NCBI GenBank assembly: GCA_002479715.1
Contig: DLOT01000016.1
Location: 1,725-6,945 of the forward strand
Direction: 5' to 3'
Source: Ruminococcus sp. UBA7477
GTDB lineage: Bacteria > Bacillota > Clostridia > Oscillospirales > Ruminococcaceae
Length of the DNA: 5,221 nt
Under the pieces are notes generated by a model. That model did not search any database. It worked only from the letters and a program-made list of their open reading frames with translations, and had not been told where the DNA came from. A program made the translations under genes and the position numbers. Of this stretch, positions 1 through 5,221 are shown in pieces (within the stretch, counting starts at the first letter, position 1; each line of letters starts with the position of its first letter).

Positions 1-61
1 TGGATAGAGTGTTTGGCTACGAACCAAAAGGTCGGGGGTTCGAGTCCCTTCTGGCGCACCA
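1..61 (+). tRNA. tRNA-Arg (anticodon ACG), 5' end cut off by window edge
   Basis: The 3' three-quarters of a tRNA is present. The anticodon stem TTTGG/CCAAA (12-16 and 24-28) closes a 7-base loop CTACGAA, which has U33 and anticodon ACG at 19-21. ACG (with A34 edited to inosine) reads CGU/CGC/CGA arginine codons. A five-base variable region is followed by the T arm, with stem GGGGG/CCCTT containing two G-U pairs and T-loop TTCGAGT. The acceptor 3' strand CTGGCGC, discriminator A and encoded CCA (59-61) complete it. The window begins in the D loop, so the acceptor 5' strand and the first half of the D arm (roughly 16 bases) lie outside. Identity is firm from the anticodon loop alone. Confidence 0.95.
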
Positions 62-85
62 GCGGCGAGCCGCCGCGTGCATTGC

Positions 86-113
86 GCCTCCGCATACGTT
101 GCGGGGGCTTTTT
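86..113 (+). terminator. Intrinsic terminator of the tRNA-Arg transcript
   Basis: An 8-bp stem GCCTCCGC (86-93) / GCGGGGGC (101-108), with one T-G wobble and a 7-base loop, is followed directly by T5 (109-113). It lies 24 bases after the tRNA CCA, which fits termination of the tRNA precursor. A smaller hairpin GCGGC-GA-GCCGC (62-73) sits directly behind the CCA end. Confidence 0.88.
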
Positions 114-298
114 GTATGTCTGTCGGCGCGCTATTATTTTTTTGAACAGACAACACACCGGCGTAACGCTGGATTCATTACTCCGCGGACTGTATCGTTC
201 GCGGCGATTTTTTTACAAAATAGTCGCGCACGGCTCGTAATCTCCCCCATTGCGCTCAAAAGTCGTCAAAAGGTTACAAAAGATTAAGACTTCGCCTA
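114..298. other. Non-coding, hairpin-rich intergenic stretch
   Basis: I find no credible gene here on either strand. The short open frames crossing it start inside the tRNA and have no ribosome binding site or recognisable product. The left part (114-214) contains several potential hairpins: TGTCTGT (117-123) with ACAGACA (146-152), CCGGCG (158-163) with CGCTGG (167-172), and the terminator-like structure at 183-214. The right part (215-298) is unstructured by eye and leads into the promoter at 299. Confidence 0.6.
183..214 (+). terminator. Second terminator-like hairpin with T7 tract
   Basis: Stem CCGCGGAC (183-190) pairs with GTTCGCGG (197-204), including one G-U wobble, around a 6-base loop TGTATC. 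After CGA comes T7 (208-214). It has the form of a rho-independent terminator reading rightward. No gene ends just before it, so it may be a back-up terminator for the tRNA transcript or the end of an unrecognised small RNA. Confidence 0.6.
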
Positions 299-326
299 TT
301 GACATATCGTTATAATATGTTATAAT
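299..326 (+). promoter_or_regulatory. Strong sigma-A promoter with extended -10
   Basis: A perfect -35 hexamer TTGACA (299-304) is followed after 16 bases by a perfect -10 TATAAT (321-326), preceded by TG-n (318-320), an extended -10. Transcription should start near 333, giving a leader of about 30 bases before the GTG at 364. The 10-base unit GTTATAATAT occurs twice in tandem (309-318, 319-328), so a second TATAAT lies at 311-316. Only the second copy has proper spacing to the -35. Confidence 0.87.
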
Positions 327-350
327 ATAATTGGAATATAATAATGCATT

Positions 351-355
351 GGAGG
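351..355 (+). promoter_or_regulatory. Ribosome binding site fixing the GTG start at 364
   Basis: GGAGG at 351-355 lies 8 bases before the in-frame GTG (364-366). The ATG at 362-364 is out of frame. The in-frame TTG at 331 lies upstream of this site, about where transcription is expected to begin. The site therefore decides in favour of the GTG. Confidence 0.88.
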
Positions 356-363
356 TAATCAAT

Positions 364-774
364 GTGAAAAAGCAGGACTTCGACTATATCTGGACAGATA
401 AGAAGCGAACTCTTTTCGGTCTGCCTATTTCATTTACAAGATATTTTCTCACTAAAAACAAGTTTATAACCCGCACAGGCTTCCTGAGCGTATCAGAGGA
501 CGAGTGCGAGCTTTACCGCGTGACGGACAAGCGCCTGAAGCTGCCCTTTATGCAGCGGCTTTTCAAGTGCGGAACGGTATATCTGCACGTTAAAAACGAC
601 TCAGATACTCCTGTCAAGGAGGTACATTCCATTAAAAATCCGCGTGAGTTTATGAAGCTTCTTGAGGAGAATGTCAACAACGAACGTGACCGTTACAGCA
701 TCCGCGGCAGAGACATGGTCGGCGGCGGCCGCCCTCACCCCGAGATGATGGACGATGACGATTTTCATCTTTGA
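364..774 (+). CDS. Bacterial PH-domain (bPH2/YdbS-like) protein
   Basis: This is a small soluble protein of 136 residues starting at GTG, with GGAGG 8 bases upstream. Residues about 15-105 match the bacterial pleckstrin-homology pattern: a beta strand ending in RYFLT (26-30), an alternating stretch around KFITRTGFLSVSEDECELYRV (33-53), a QRLFKCGTVYL turn-and-strand (64-74), and a closing amphipathic helix (92-105) preceded by the KNP turn. Unlike YdbS/YdbT-type proteins it has no membrane segment, so it is probably cytosolic. The C-terminal tail (106-136) is basic, then Gly/Pro-rich, and ends in an acidic run (D130-D133). It is the only plus-strand protein gene, monocistronic between its own promoter and a terminator. 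Its partner or ligand is unknown. The fold assignment is fairly safe, but no cellular role can be stated. Confidence 0.8.
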   Translation: MKKQDFDYIWTDKKRTLFGLPISFTRYFLTKNKFITRTGFLSVSEDECELYRVTDKRLKLPFMQRLFKCGTVYLHVKNDSDTPVKEVHSIKNPREFMKLLEENVNNERDRYSIRGRDMVGGGRPHPEMMDDDDFHL

Positions 775-790
775 TCTTTAACAACAATTC

Positions 791-831
791 AGCCCCGTGC
801 AAGCGCTTGCCTGCATGGGGCTTGTTTATTT
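791..831. terminator. Long GC-rich terminator between convergent genes
   Basis: Stem AGCCCCGTGCA (791-801) pairs over 11 bp with TGCATGGGGCT (812-822), with one G-U wobble. Its loop contains the self-complementary core GCAAGCGCTTGC. On the plus strand it is followed by a T-rich tail (TTGTTTATTT, 822-831), a good terminator for the PH-domain gene ending at 774. On the minus strand it begins 17 bases after the CDF stop codon and is followed by a weaker U-rich run, so it may work in both directions. Confidence 0.85.
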
Positions 832-838
832 AGCAATT

Positions 839-1999
839 TCAGCTCATATCCTTATCGACATTCACAACAGCAAAATACTTTTCGTCGACAGCCTTGAGCT
901 TCTGCCTGATGCGCTCCGCCACCTCGCCGTCCGTCATGCCGAAACCGAACGGCACTACGACATCGAAAAGCAAATTGACGTGAGCCGTTCCCTTGGTCAT
1001 TCTGAAATCGTGTATGGTCAACTTCGGGTCGATATCCGACACAAGCTTTCGGCACATCTCCTTGAGCGCGACCGTTTCCTCGTCCATGTTGTCAACCGGA
1101 TCCATATGGATCGTCGCGACGCACTTGTACTCGGACTTCAGGTCGTCCTCGATAATGTCGATAAGTTCATGCGCCTCGCCAAAATCCATCGTGACGGGAA
1201 CCTCGGCGTGAAGTGAAACTATCGTTCTGCCGACGCCGTAATCATGCACCATAAGATCATGAACGCCGACTATCTCAGGGTAGCTCATCACACGCTCATA
1301 GATCCGCTCAACCAGCTCACTGTCAGGCCGGGCGCCGAGCAGCGGCGTAACGCTTCCGCGAAATGCCTCAACTCCTGTGTAGACAATAAACAGCGACACA
1401 AGCAGACCTGCGATCCCGTCGGTATGAAGCCCCGTAAAAACGGAGATCAGCATTGAGATCATTACCGCGCAGGTCGCGACCGAGTCGGTCAGACTGTCAA
1501 GAGCCGTCGCCCGCAATGTCTGGGAATTGATATATTTGCCCAGCTTTCTGTTAAAAAGGAACATCCACAGCTTTGCCGCCACCGAAACTATCAGAATGAC
1601 AAGCGCCAGCCGGCTGAGGACCATGTCCTCCGGGTGAATGATCTTGGATACTGACGATTTTCCAAGCTCGAAGCCCATCATCAGAATGACAAACGAGATT
1701 ATCAGTCCGGAAACATACTCCATTCTTCCATGGCCGAAGGGATGCTCTCTGTCGGCAGGTCTGCCGGCAACACGAAAGCCGACAAGCGTTATCAGCGAGG
1801 AGCCCGCGTCGGAAAGGTTATTGAAAGCGTCTGCCATAACTGATATCGAGCCGGCGATGACCCCTGCAAGCAGCTTTCCGCAGAAAAGAACAATATTCAT
1901 AACGATGCCCGTCATAGAGCCCAGACAGCCGATCCTGCGGCGTATGGCCGGATCCTTGGGATCGCCCTTGGCAAACAGATTTATAAGAAGCTTTGTCAT
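839..1999 (-). CDS. Cation diffusion facilitator transporter, probable Mn2+ exporter (MntE-like)
   Basis: This is a 386-residue inner-membrane metal/H+ antiporter of the CDF family. Six membrane segments fall at about 29-49, 53-75, 94-114, 127-149, 164-185 and 193-211. Metal-site residues are N60-x3-D64 in TM2 (in ADAFNNLSDAG) and D168-x3-D172 in TM5 (DSLTD). The Asn/Asp combination with a DxxxD is known from pneumococcal MntE, a Mn2+ exporter, and differs from the HxxxD of zinc CDFs. Manganese is therefore the best guess, with iron, cobalt or zinc not excluded. The conserved HPFGHGRMEY motif after TM2 (86-95) is intact. The cytoplasmic part has the usual dimerisation domain (about 217-302, with VHDLMVHDYG) and then a second, similar domain (about 305-386, with IHDFRMTKG). 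The ATG at 1999 is preceded by GGTGA five bases upstream. It is last in the minus-strand block, 99 bases beyond the phosphofructokinase stop. No metal-responsive riboswitch or clear promoter was seen. Confidence 0.9.
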   Translation of the reverse strand: MTKLLINLFAKGDPKDPAIRRRIGCLGSMTGIVMNIVLFCGKLLAGVIAGSISVMADAFNNLSDAGSSLITLVGFRVAGRPADREHPFGHGRMEYVSGLIISFVILMMGFELGKSSVSKIIHPEDMVLSRLALVILIVSVAAKLWMFLFNRKLGKYINSQTLRATALDSLTDSVATCAVMISMLISVFTGLHTDGIAGLLVSLFIVYTGVEAFRGSVTPLLGARPDSELVERIYERVMSYPEIVGVHDLMVHDYGVGRTIVSLHAEVPVTMDFGEAHELIDIIEDDLKSEYKCVATIHMDPVDNMDEETVALKEMCRKLVSDIDPKLTIHDFRMTKGTAHVNLLFDVVVPFGFGMTDGEVAERIRQKLKAVDEKYFAVVNVDKDMS

Positions 2000-2065
2000 A
2001 AAATCACCGTCTTTTGATTGCTGCGGGTTGTGTTAAGTCAAATAACTTGGCAGCGTTTGCAGTGC

Positions 2066-2100
2066 AGCGCATAGTGTAAAGTGTCCGGACTTTACGCGCT
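2066..2100. repeat. Bulged inverted repeat between the pfp and CDF genes
   Basis: AGCGC (2066-2070) and GTAAAGT (2076-2082) pair with ACTTTAC (2089-2095) and GCGCT (2096-2100). The result is a 12-bp stem with a 5-base bulge (2071-2075) and a 6-base loop GTCCGG. On the transcribed minus strand it overlaps the phosphofructokinase stop codon (2101-2099). No T tract follows, so it is not a standard intrinsic terminator. It could be an RNA-stabilising 3' hairpin or a regulator-binding site for the CDF gene. Confidence 0.55.
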
Positions 2101-3301
2101 ATCTGAGCATAAAGTGAAGCGGCATACCGTTTCGCATTGCGGTTTTGACCTCGCCCTGAATAAGCGGAAGAAAGTACCTGACAGCCTCGTCGGAAACGTT
2201 GTTTTTTCTGTCGGTTATCCATTTTTTCGGGAAAGGCTTTTCCTTGTTCGCAAAGTCTGCCGCGTTGCCCTCCTCTATGGTCACTACATACGGGATATCG
2301 CTCAGCCGCTTGAAATACATTACCTTGCCGGTGCTTCCCGACATTGCTGCCTGAAGTCCCGCTGCGCCGATCTGCTCCGCCTCGTCGATATCAGTCTTTG
2401 AGCAGATATGACTTGAGCAGCGCTGCATTACGTTAAGCTCTATTGATCTGACCTTGCAGCCTATCTCATTGGCGATGACCATCTCAAGCTGTTTGCCTAT
2501 CCCTGACTGCCTTACATGACCGAATGCGTCAAGCTCCCGTGGGTAGTCGCTGTCGCCAATGGTTATCCCCTCTGACACCGCGACGATGACCGCCTGATGC
2601 TTTGCCTGCTCACAGCGAACGTCCTCAACAAAACGTGAAACATCAAAATCCCCCTCGGGGAGGTAGATCAGATGAGGCGCGATCTCGCCGTTTGCCCTCA
2701 GCATACAGGTCGAGGCTGTCAGCCAGCCTGCGTTTCTGCCCATTATTTCGATAATAGTAACGCTTTCGATGCTGTAGACCCGACTGTCGCGGATTATCTC
2801 TTGAACGGTCGAGGCGACATACTTTGCAGCCGAGCCGAAGCCGGGGGTATGATCTGTAACGCAAAGGTCGTTGTCAATGGTCTTGGGAACGCCGATCACG
2901 CAGATATCGTTTCTGCCTATCGCCTCAAAATACCCCGAAAGCTTCACGACCGTATCCATCGAGTCGTTGCCGCCTATGTAGATGAACTTGGATATGCGGT
3001 GCTTATCGAAGGTCGCGGTTATTTTTTTATACAAATTATCGTCCTGCCTGAAATCGGGAAGCTTACAGCGGCAGGAGCCGAGTATGGTCGAAGGCGTCTG
3101 CCTGAGAAGCTCCATATCGGCGTTTGTTGTTATCGCGGAGTTGAGTATTATCAGCCTGTCGTTATAGACGCCCTCTATGCCGTTTATAGACCCGAAAACC
3201 GTGTCTATTTCCGCTGTTTTGAGCGCCTGTCTGAACACCCCTACCAAGGAGGCATTTATCGCGCAGGTCGGTCCGCCAGACTGTGCTACTGCTATGTTCA
3301 T
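2099..3301 (-). CDS. pfp: 6-phosphofructokinase, pyrophosphate-dependent type
   Basis: This 400-residue cytosolic enzyme phosphorylates fructose 6-phosphate to fructose 1,6-bisphosphate, a key glycolytic step, here probably with PPi as donor and therefore reversible. The N-terminal SGGPT loop (8-12) is the phosphate-binding strand-turn. GGNDS (110-114) holds Asp113, where ATP enzymes have Gly, a change that blocks ATP. PKTIDND (139-145) holds Lys140, the PPi-type hallmark, and the catalytic base Asp143. MGRNAGW (187-193) follows, with PEGDF (215-219) further on. The length exceeds the roughly 320 residues of E. coli PfkA and suits the group II PPi enzymes. The usual Asp of GGDDS is Asn112 here. 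As I recall, clostridial homologues share this, so it need not mean loss of activity. The ATG lies 4 bases after the tyrA stop, with GAAAGG inside the end of tyrA, so translation is probably coupled. PPi specificity is inferred from two motifs. A different donor is possible but less likely. Confidence 0.92.
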   Translation of the reverse strand: MNIAVAQSGGPTCAINASLVGVFRQALKTAEIDTVFGSINGIEGVYNDRLIILNSAITTNADMELLRQTPSTILGSCRCKLPDFRQDDNLYKKITATFDKHRISKFIYIGGNDSMDTVVKLSGYFEAIGRNDICVIGVPKTIDNDLCVTDHTPGFGSAAKYVASTVQEIIRDSRVYSIESVTIIEIMGRNAGWLTASTCMLRANGEIAPHLIYLPEGDFDVSRFVEDVRCEQAKHQAVIVAVSEGITIGDSDYPRELDAFGHVRQSGIGKQLEMVIANEIGCKVRSIELNVMQRCSSHICSKTDIDEAEQIGAAGLQAAMSGSTGKVMYFKRLSDIPYVVTIEEGNAADFANKEKPFPKKWITDRKNNVSDEAVRYFLPLIQGEVKTAMRNGMPLHFMLR

Positions 3302-3305
3302 TTTA

Positions 3306-4169
3306 TCACGGCCTTTCGATTTCCTTTTGCGAGGTCAGCTCGTCGGACTTCTCCTTCAGCTCGCGGCTTTCTCTCAGCAGATCATGGAGAGTATCGGTGT
3401 CACCGCTGTCCAGAGCATTTTTATAGTCTGTCAGCGCATTGATGACGCAGCCTATCTCATAAGAGAGCGGCTTGCGGTTGAGCATAAAAAGCTCGGTCCA
3501 CATATCCTCATTAAGATATGCGACACGGGTCATATCCTTGAAGCTTCCTGCCGAAAAGCCCTCCTGCATAAAGAGCGACGGACTTTTGACATATGAAGCC
3601 GAAACGATATGTGCAAGCTGAGAGGTAAAGGCGATCACCCTGTCGTGGGTGTCAGGGTCGGTGATGACGGTCTTGCGAAAGCGCATCTCCTTTGCCAGAG
3701 CGTCCAGCCTTTTGACTGCCTCCCCATCCGTATCCTTGTTCGGAGTTATGATACAGCTCGCGTTGTCGAAAAGGTTATCGAGCGAATACGCAAAGCCCGA
3801 AAACTCCCGCCCTGCCATAGGGTGACAGCCGACGAACGACACGCCTTTTTCCGAAAGCGGCAGGGTCAGCGCCTCAACGATCTCTTTCTTGATGCCGCAG
3901 GTGTCGCATACGACCGCTCCCTTCTTGAACTTATCGGCATTTTCCAGCGCATAGCTTATCGTGGCACCGGCATAAAGCCCAAGAAAAACAAAGTCCATAT
4001 CCCTCAGGTCCTCCGCTGTTATAATGCCGTCAACAGCCTCTTCCCTTAGCGCCGCCTCGGCAGTTTTCTGGTTGCGGACTATCGCATAGACGCTGTGCCT
4101 TGTATTCTTTTTCAGTGTTTTCGCGATAGATCCGCCTATCAGACCCAGTCCGACTATAGCAATCTTCAT
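3306..4169 (-). CDS. tyrA: Prephenate dehydrogenase
   Basis: The enzyme oxidatively decarboxylates prephenate to 4-hydroxyphenylpyruvate, the committed step to tyrosine, in the cytosol. Using the ATG at 4169, the 287-residue protein begins with a Rossmann fold: GLGLIGG (7-13) binds the dinucleotide. It continues with DTCGIK (89-94), the HPMAGRE motif (116-122) with the conserved active-site His116, a second conserved His187 in SQLAHI (183-188), and the substrate-binding Arg215 in KDMTR (211-215). A helical dimerisation domain follows to the C-terminus. After the second strand stands R32-N33, not an acidic residue, which hints at NADP+ use. The protein ends without the ACT regulatory domain found in Bacillus-type TyrA, so direct tyrosine feedback through that domain is absent. 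Neighbours are a dipeptidase 12 bases upstream and a phosphofructokinase 4 bases downstream, so it is very likely co-transcribed, although it is not flanked by other aro genes here. Confidence 0.92.
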   Translation of the reverse strand: MKIAIVGLGLIGGSIAKTLKKNTRHSVYAIVRNQKTAEAALREEAVDGIITAEDLRDMDFVFLGLYAGATISYALENADKFKKGAVVCDTCGIKKEIVEALTLPLSEKGVSFVGCHPMAGREFSGFAYSLDNLFDNASCIITPNKDTDGEAVKRLDALAKEMRFRKTVITDPDTHDRVIAFTSQLAHIVSASYVKSPSLFMQEGFSAGSFKDMTRVAYLNEDMWTELFMLNRKPLSYEIGCVINALTDYKNALDSGDTDTLHDLLRESRELKEKSDELTSQKEIERP

Positions 4170-4178
4170 AACCGTCAA

Positions 4179-4183
4179 TCCTT
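4179..4183 (-). promoter_or_regulatory. Ribosome binding site fixing the tyrA start at 4169
   Basis: On the minus strand AAGGA (4183-4179) overlaps the stop codon of the dipeptidase gene (TAA, 4184-4182) and lies 9 bases before the ATG at 4169. The in-frame TTG at 4178 directly abuts this site and is too close to serve as a start. The overlap of stop codon and site suggests translational coupling. Confidence 0.8.
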
Positions 4184-5221
4184 ATCCGCAAATTTCTATT
4201 ATTGCTGCCGCATACACTCTAACCAGCATTTTCAGCCGCTCCAGAGAAATGCTCTCGTCAGCCGAATGCATTGCGTTATCCTCGCCGCGCAGCTCTGCAC
4301 CGAAGGCTACTCCGCCCTCGGTCGAATGGGCATAGGTCACGCCCGTTTCACAAAGGCAGACGGCTCTCTCGCCCGTTACCGCCTCATACGCACGCTTCAG
4401 AGAGTCGATAAAGCCGCTGTTTTCGGGAACATAATGCGGCTCCATTCCCTCGTTTTCGTATATATCATAGCCTGCGCCGCCGAGCCTTTCTTCAACAACG
4501 CCAGAGATCTCGCCGAGCTTTCCGCTTACGGGAAAGCGGCAGTCAGCACCTATGGTGATGCTTTCCCCTTCAATCCTGCAAACGGTCAGCGCAAAGGTCA
4601 GTCCGCCCGACATCTCGTCGCTCATACACAGCCCGAAGCCCTCGCCGCCGTCCTGCCCATACGGGAAAAGGCCGGAAAGCTCCTTTGCCTCGGCGATATC
4701 CAGCTGAGCAAGAGCCGCTAGGAGCGCCGTCAGCGCATTTACTCCGAGATTAGGACGGGAACCGTGCGCCGCTTTTCCCAGAGCGGTGATCTCTATACAG
4801 CTTCCCTGCTGCTGAAGAGAAAATTTCGCGTTCGTTCCTGCGGCTGAGACCGCCTCGAGGATCTCGTCCATAGAGGTATTTGTCAAGGTGGCGACAGCCT
4901 TTGCAGGAATGGCATTGACAGCCGATCCGCTTTGAAGCGACACAAGTCTGCCGCCCGCACTCCTTGAAGCCCCTGCGCGCAGGTGAAGCATTCCTTTTTC
5001 GGCATTTACTATCGGAAACTCGCCGTCCGGAGTGATGACCTTTTCGGGCAGTGCCTCGCACTTTGAATAATAAGCGATATCTTCACAGTCAAGCTCCTCG
5101 CCTCCGCCGAAAATACAGCGGACCGAGGACTTCAGCGTGATGCCTAGCTCCGCGACCGCTTTGACGGCATAAAGTGCGGCAACGGCAGGGCCTTTGTCGT
5201 CTATCGCGCCCCGTCCGTAGG
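4182..5221 (-). CDS. M20-family dipeptidase, PepV/Sapep type, N-terminus outside window
   Basis: This is a metal-dependent cytosolic dipeptidase (Zn or Mn) that cleaves dipeptides from peptide uptake or turnover. The open frame does not begin at the ATG at 4991. It runs on without a stop to the right edge, giving 345 residues. In those first 76 residues sit core motifs: GRGAIDDKGP, with bridging Asp at window residue 7; GGGEE, with catalytic Glu41 and metal ligand Glu42; and PDGEFP, with metal ligand Asp65. Spacings of 34, 1 and 23 equal those of D119, E153, E154 and D177 in Lactobacillus PepV. The last ligand is His318 in NAMHSADE. The lid/dimerisation domain with GKAAHGSRP lies between. About the first 115-120 residues, including the HxD metal ligand, are missing. 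It is the first gene seen of the minus-strand block and is followed closely by tyrA. PepV and Mn-dependent Sapep subtypes cannot be separated here. Confidence 0.9.
   Translation of the reverse strand, partial: YGRGAIDDKGPAVAALYAVKAVAELGITLKSSVRCIFGGGEELDCEDIAYYSKCEALPEKVITPDGEFPIVNAEKGMLHLRAGASRSAGGRLVSLQSGSAVNAIPAKAVATLTNTSMDEILEAVSAAGTNAKFSLQQQGSCIEITALGKAAHGSRPNLGVNALTALLAALAQLDIAEAKELSGLFPYGQDGGEGFGLCMSDEMSGGLTFALTVCRIEGESITIGADCRFPVSGKLGEISGVVEERLGGAGYDIYENEGMEPHYVPENSGFIDSLKRAYEAVTGERAVCLCETGVTYAHSTEGGVAFGAELRGEDNAMHSADESISLERLKMLVRVYAAAIIEICG

Noticed and set aside
1..61. tRNA 3' end as a phage or island integration site
   Set aside because: No repeat of the tRNA 3' end, no integrase and no other mobile gene is seen in the window.
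9..287. Two small plus-strand open frames beginning in the tRNA
   Set aside because: They start inside the tRNA, run through a terminator and contain no recognisable protein features.
2000..2060. Own promoter for the CDF gene (TTGACT on the minus strand near 2041)
   Set aside because: No acceptable -10 hexamer lies at 16-18 bases from it, so I do not call a promoter.
2074..2097. Hairpin after the phosphofructokinase as an intrinsic terminator
   Set aside because: On the minus strand the stem is followed by TATGCGCTGC and not a U tract, so read-through into the CDF gene is possible.
2000..2098. yybP-ykoY manganese riboswitch in front of the CDF gene
   Set aside because: The conserved loop sequences of that class are not visible, and the region is too short and lacks the expected paired elements and expression-platform terminator.
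2672..3442. 256-codon open frame on the plus strand opposite the phosphofructokinase and tyrA genes
   Set aside because: Its translation resembles no family I know, it spans two well-supported antisense genes, and it has no ribosome binding site. It is a by-product of GC-rich third positions.
4170..4178. TTG at 4178 as tyrA start
   Set aside because: The Shine-Dalgarno AAGGA directly abuts it. The ATG at 4169 has a proper 9-base spacing and places the Rossmann strand at the N-terminus as usual.
4750..4991. ATG at 4991 as the start of the dipeptidase
   Set aside because: The frame continues upstream to the window edge with family motifs (GRGxxDDKGP, EE, PDxxFP) in the correct spacing, so the true start is beyond 5221.

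Overview
The window reads as an ordinary chromosomal segment of a Gram-positive Clostridia, most likely an Oscillospirales/Ruminococcaceae-type anaerobe. This assignment is inferred from the mix of gene types: a pyrophosphate-dependent phosphofructokinase, a PepV/Sapep-type dipeptidase, a Clostridia-like TyrA without an ACT domain, and a small stand-alone bacterial PH-domain protein. AGGA/GGAGG-type ribosome binding sites and moderate GC also fit. No species can be named from the sequence.

Layout. The left edge cuts through a tRNA-Arg(ACG), whose 3' part with encoded CCA occupies 1-61, followed by a clear intrinsic terminator (86-113). Next comes a non-coding stretch of about 250 bases that carries a second hairpin plus T7 tract (183-214) and then a strong sigma-A promoter with an extended -10 (299-326). 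The promoter drives a GTG-started gene for a 136-residue PH-domain protein (364-774). A long GC-rich hairpin (791-831) separates this gene from a convergent block on the minus strand.

The minus-strand block covers the rest of the window. In transcription order it holds a dipeptidase of the M20 PepV/Sapep family (enters from the right edge, N-terminus missing), prephenate dehydrogenase tyrA, a PPi-type 6-phosphofructokinase, and a cation diffusion facilitator with an MntE-like metal site. The first three are tightly packed (12-base and 4-base gaps, Shine-Dalgarno sequences overlapping or lying inside the preceding gene) and are very probably one transcript. The CDF gene follows after 97 bases that contain a 12-bp bulged inverted repeat. 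It may be read through from the same transcript or have its own signal.

Functionally the block mixes peptide breakdown, tyrosine synthesis, central glycolysis and metal (probably Mn2+) efflux, so it looks like a housekeeping cluster, not a dedicated pathway. I see no mobile element, CRISPR array, phage gene, toxin-antitoxin pair or defence system, and no convincing novel system. The most notable points are the tandemly duplicated C-terminal domain of the CDF protein, the structured non-coding stretch between two terminators, and the inverted repeat in front of the CDF gene.
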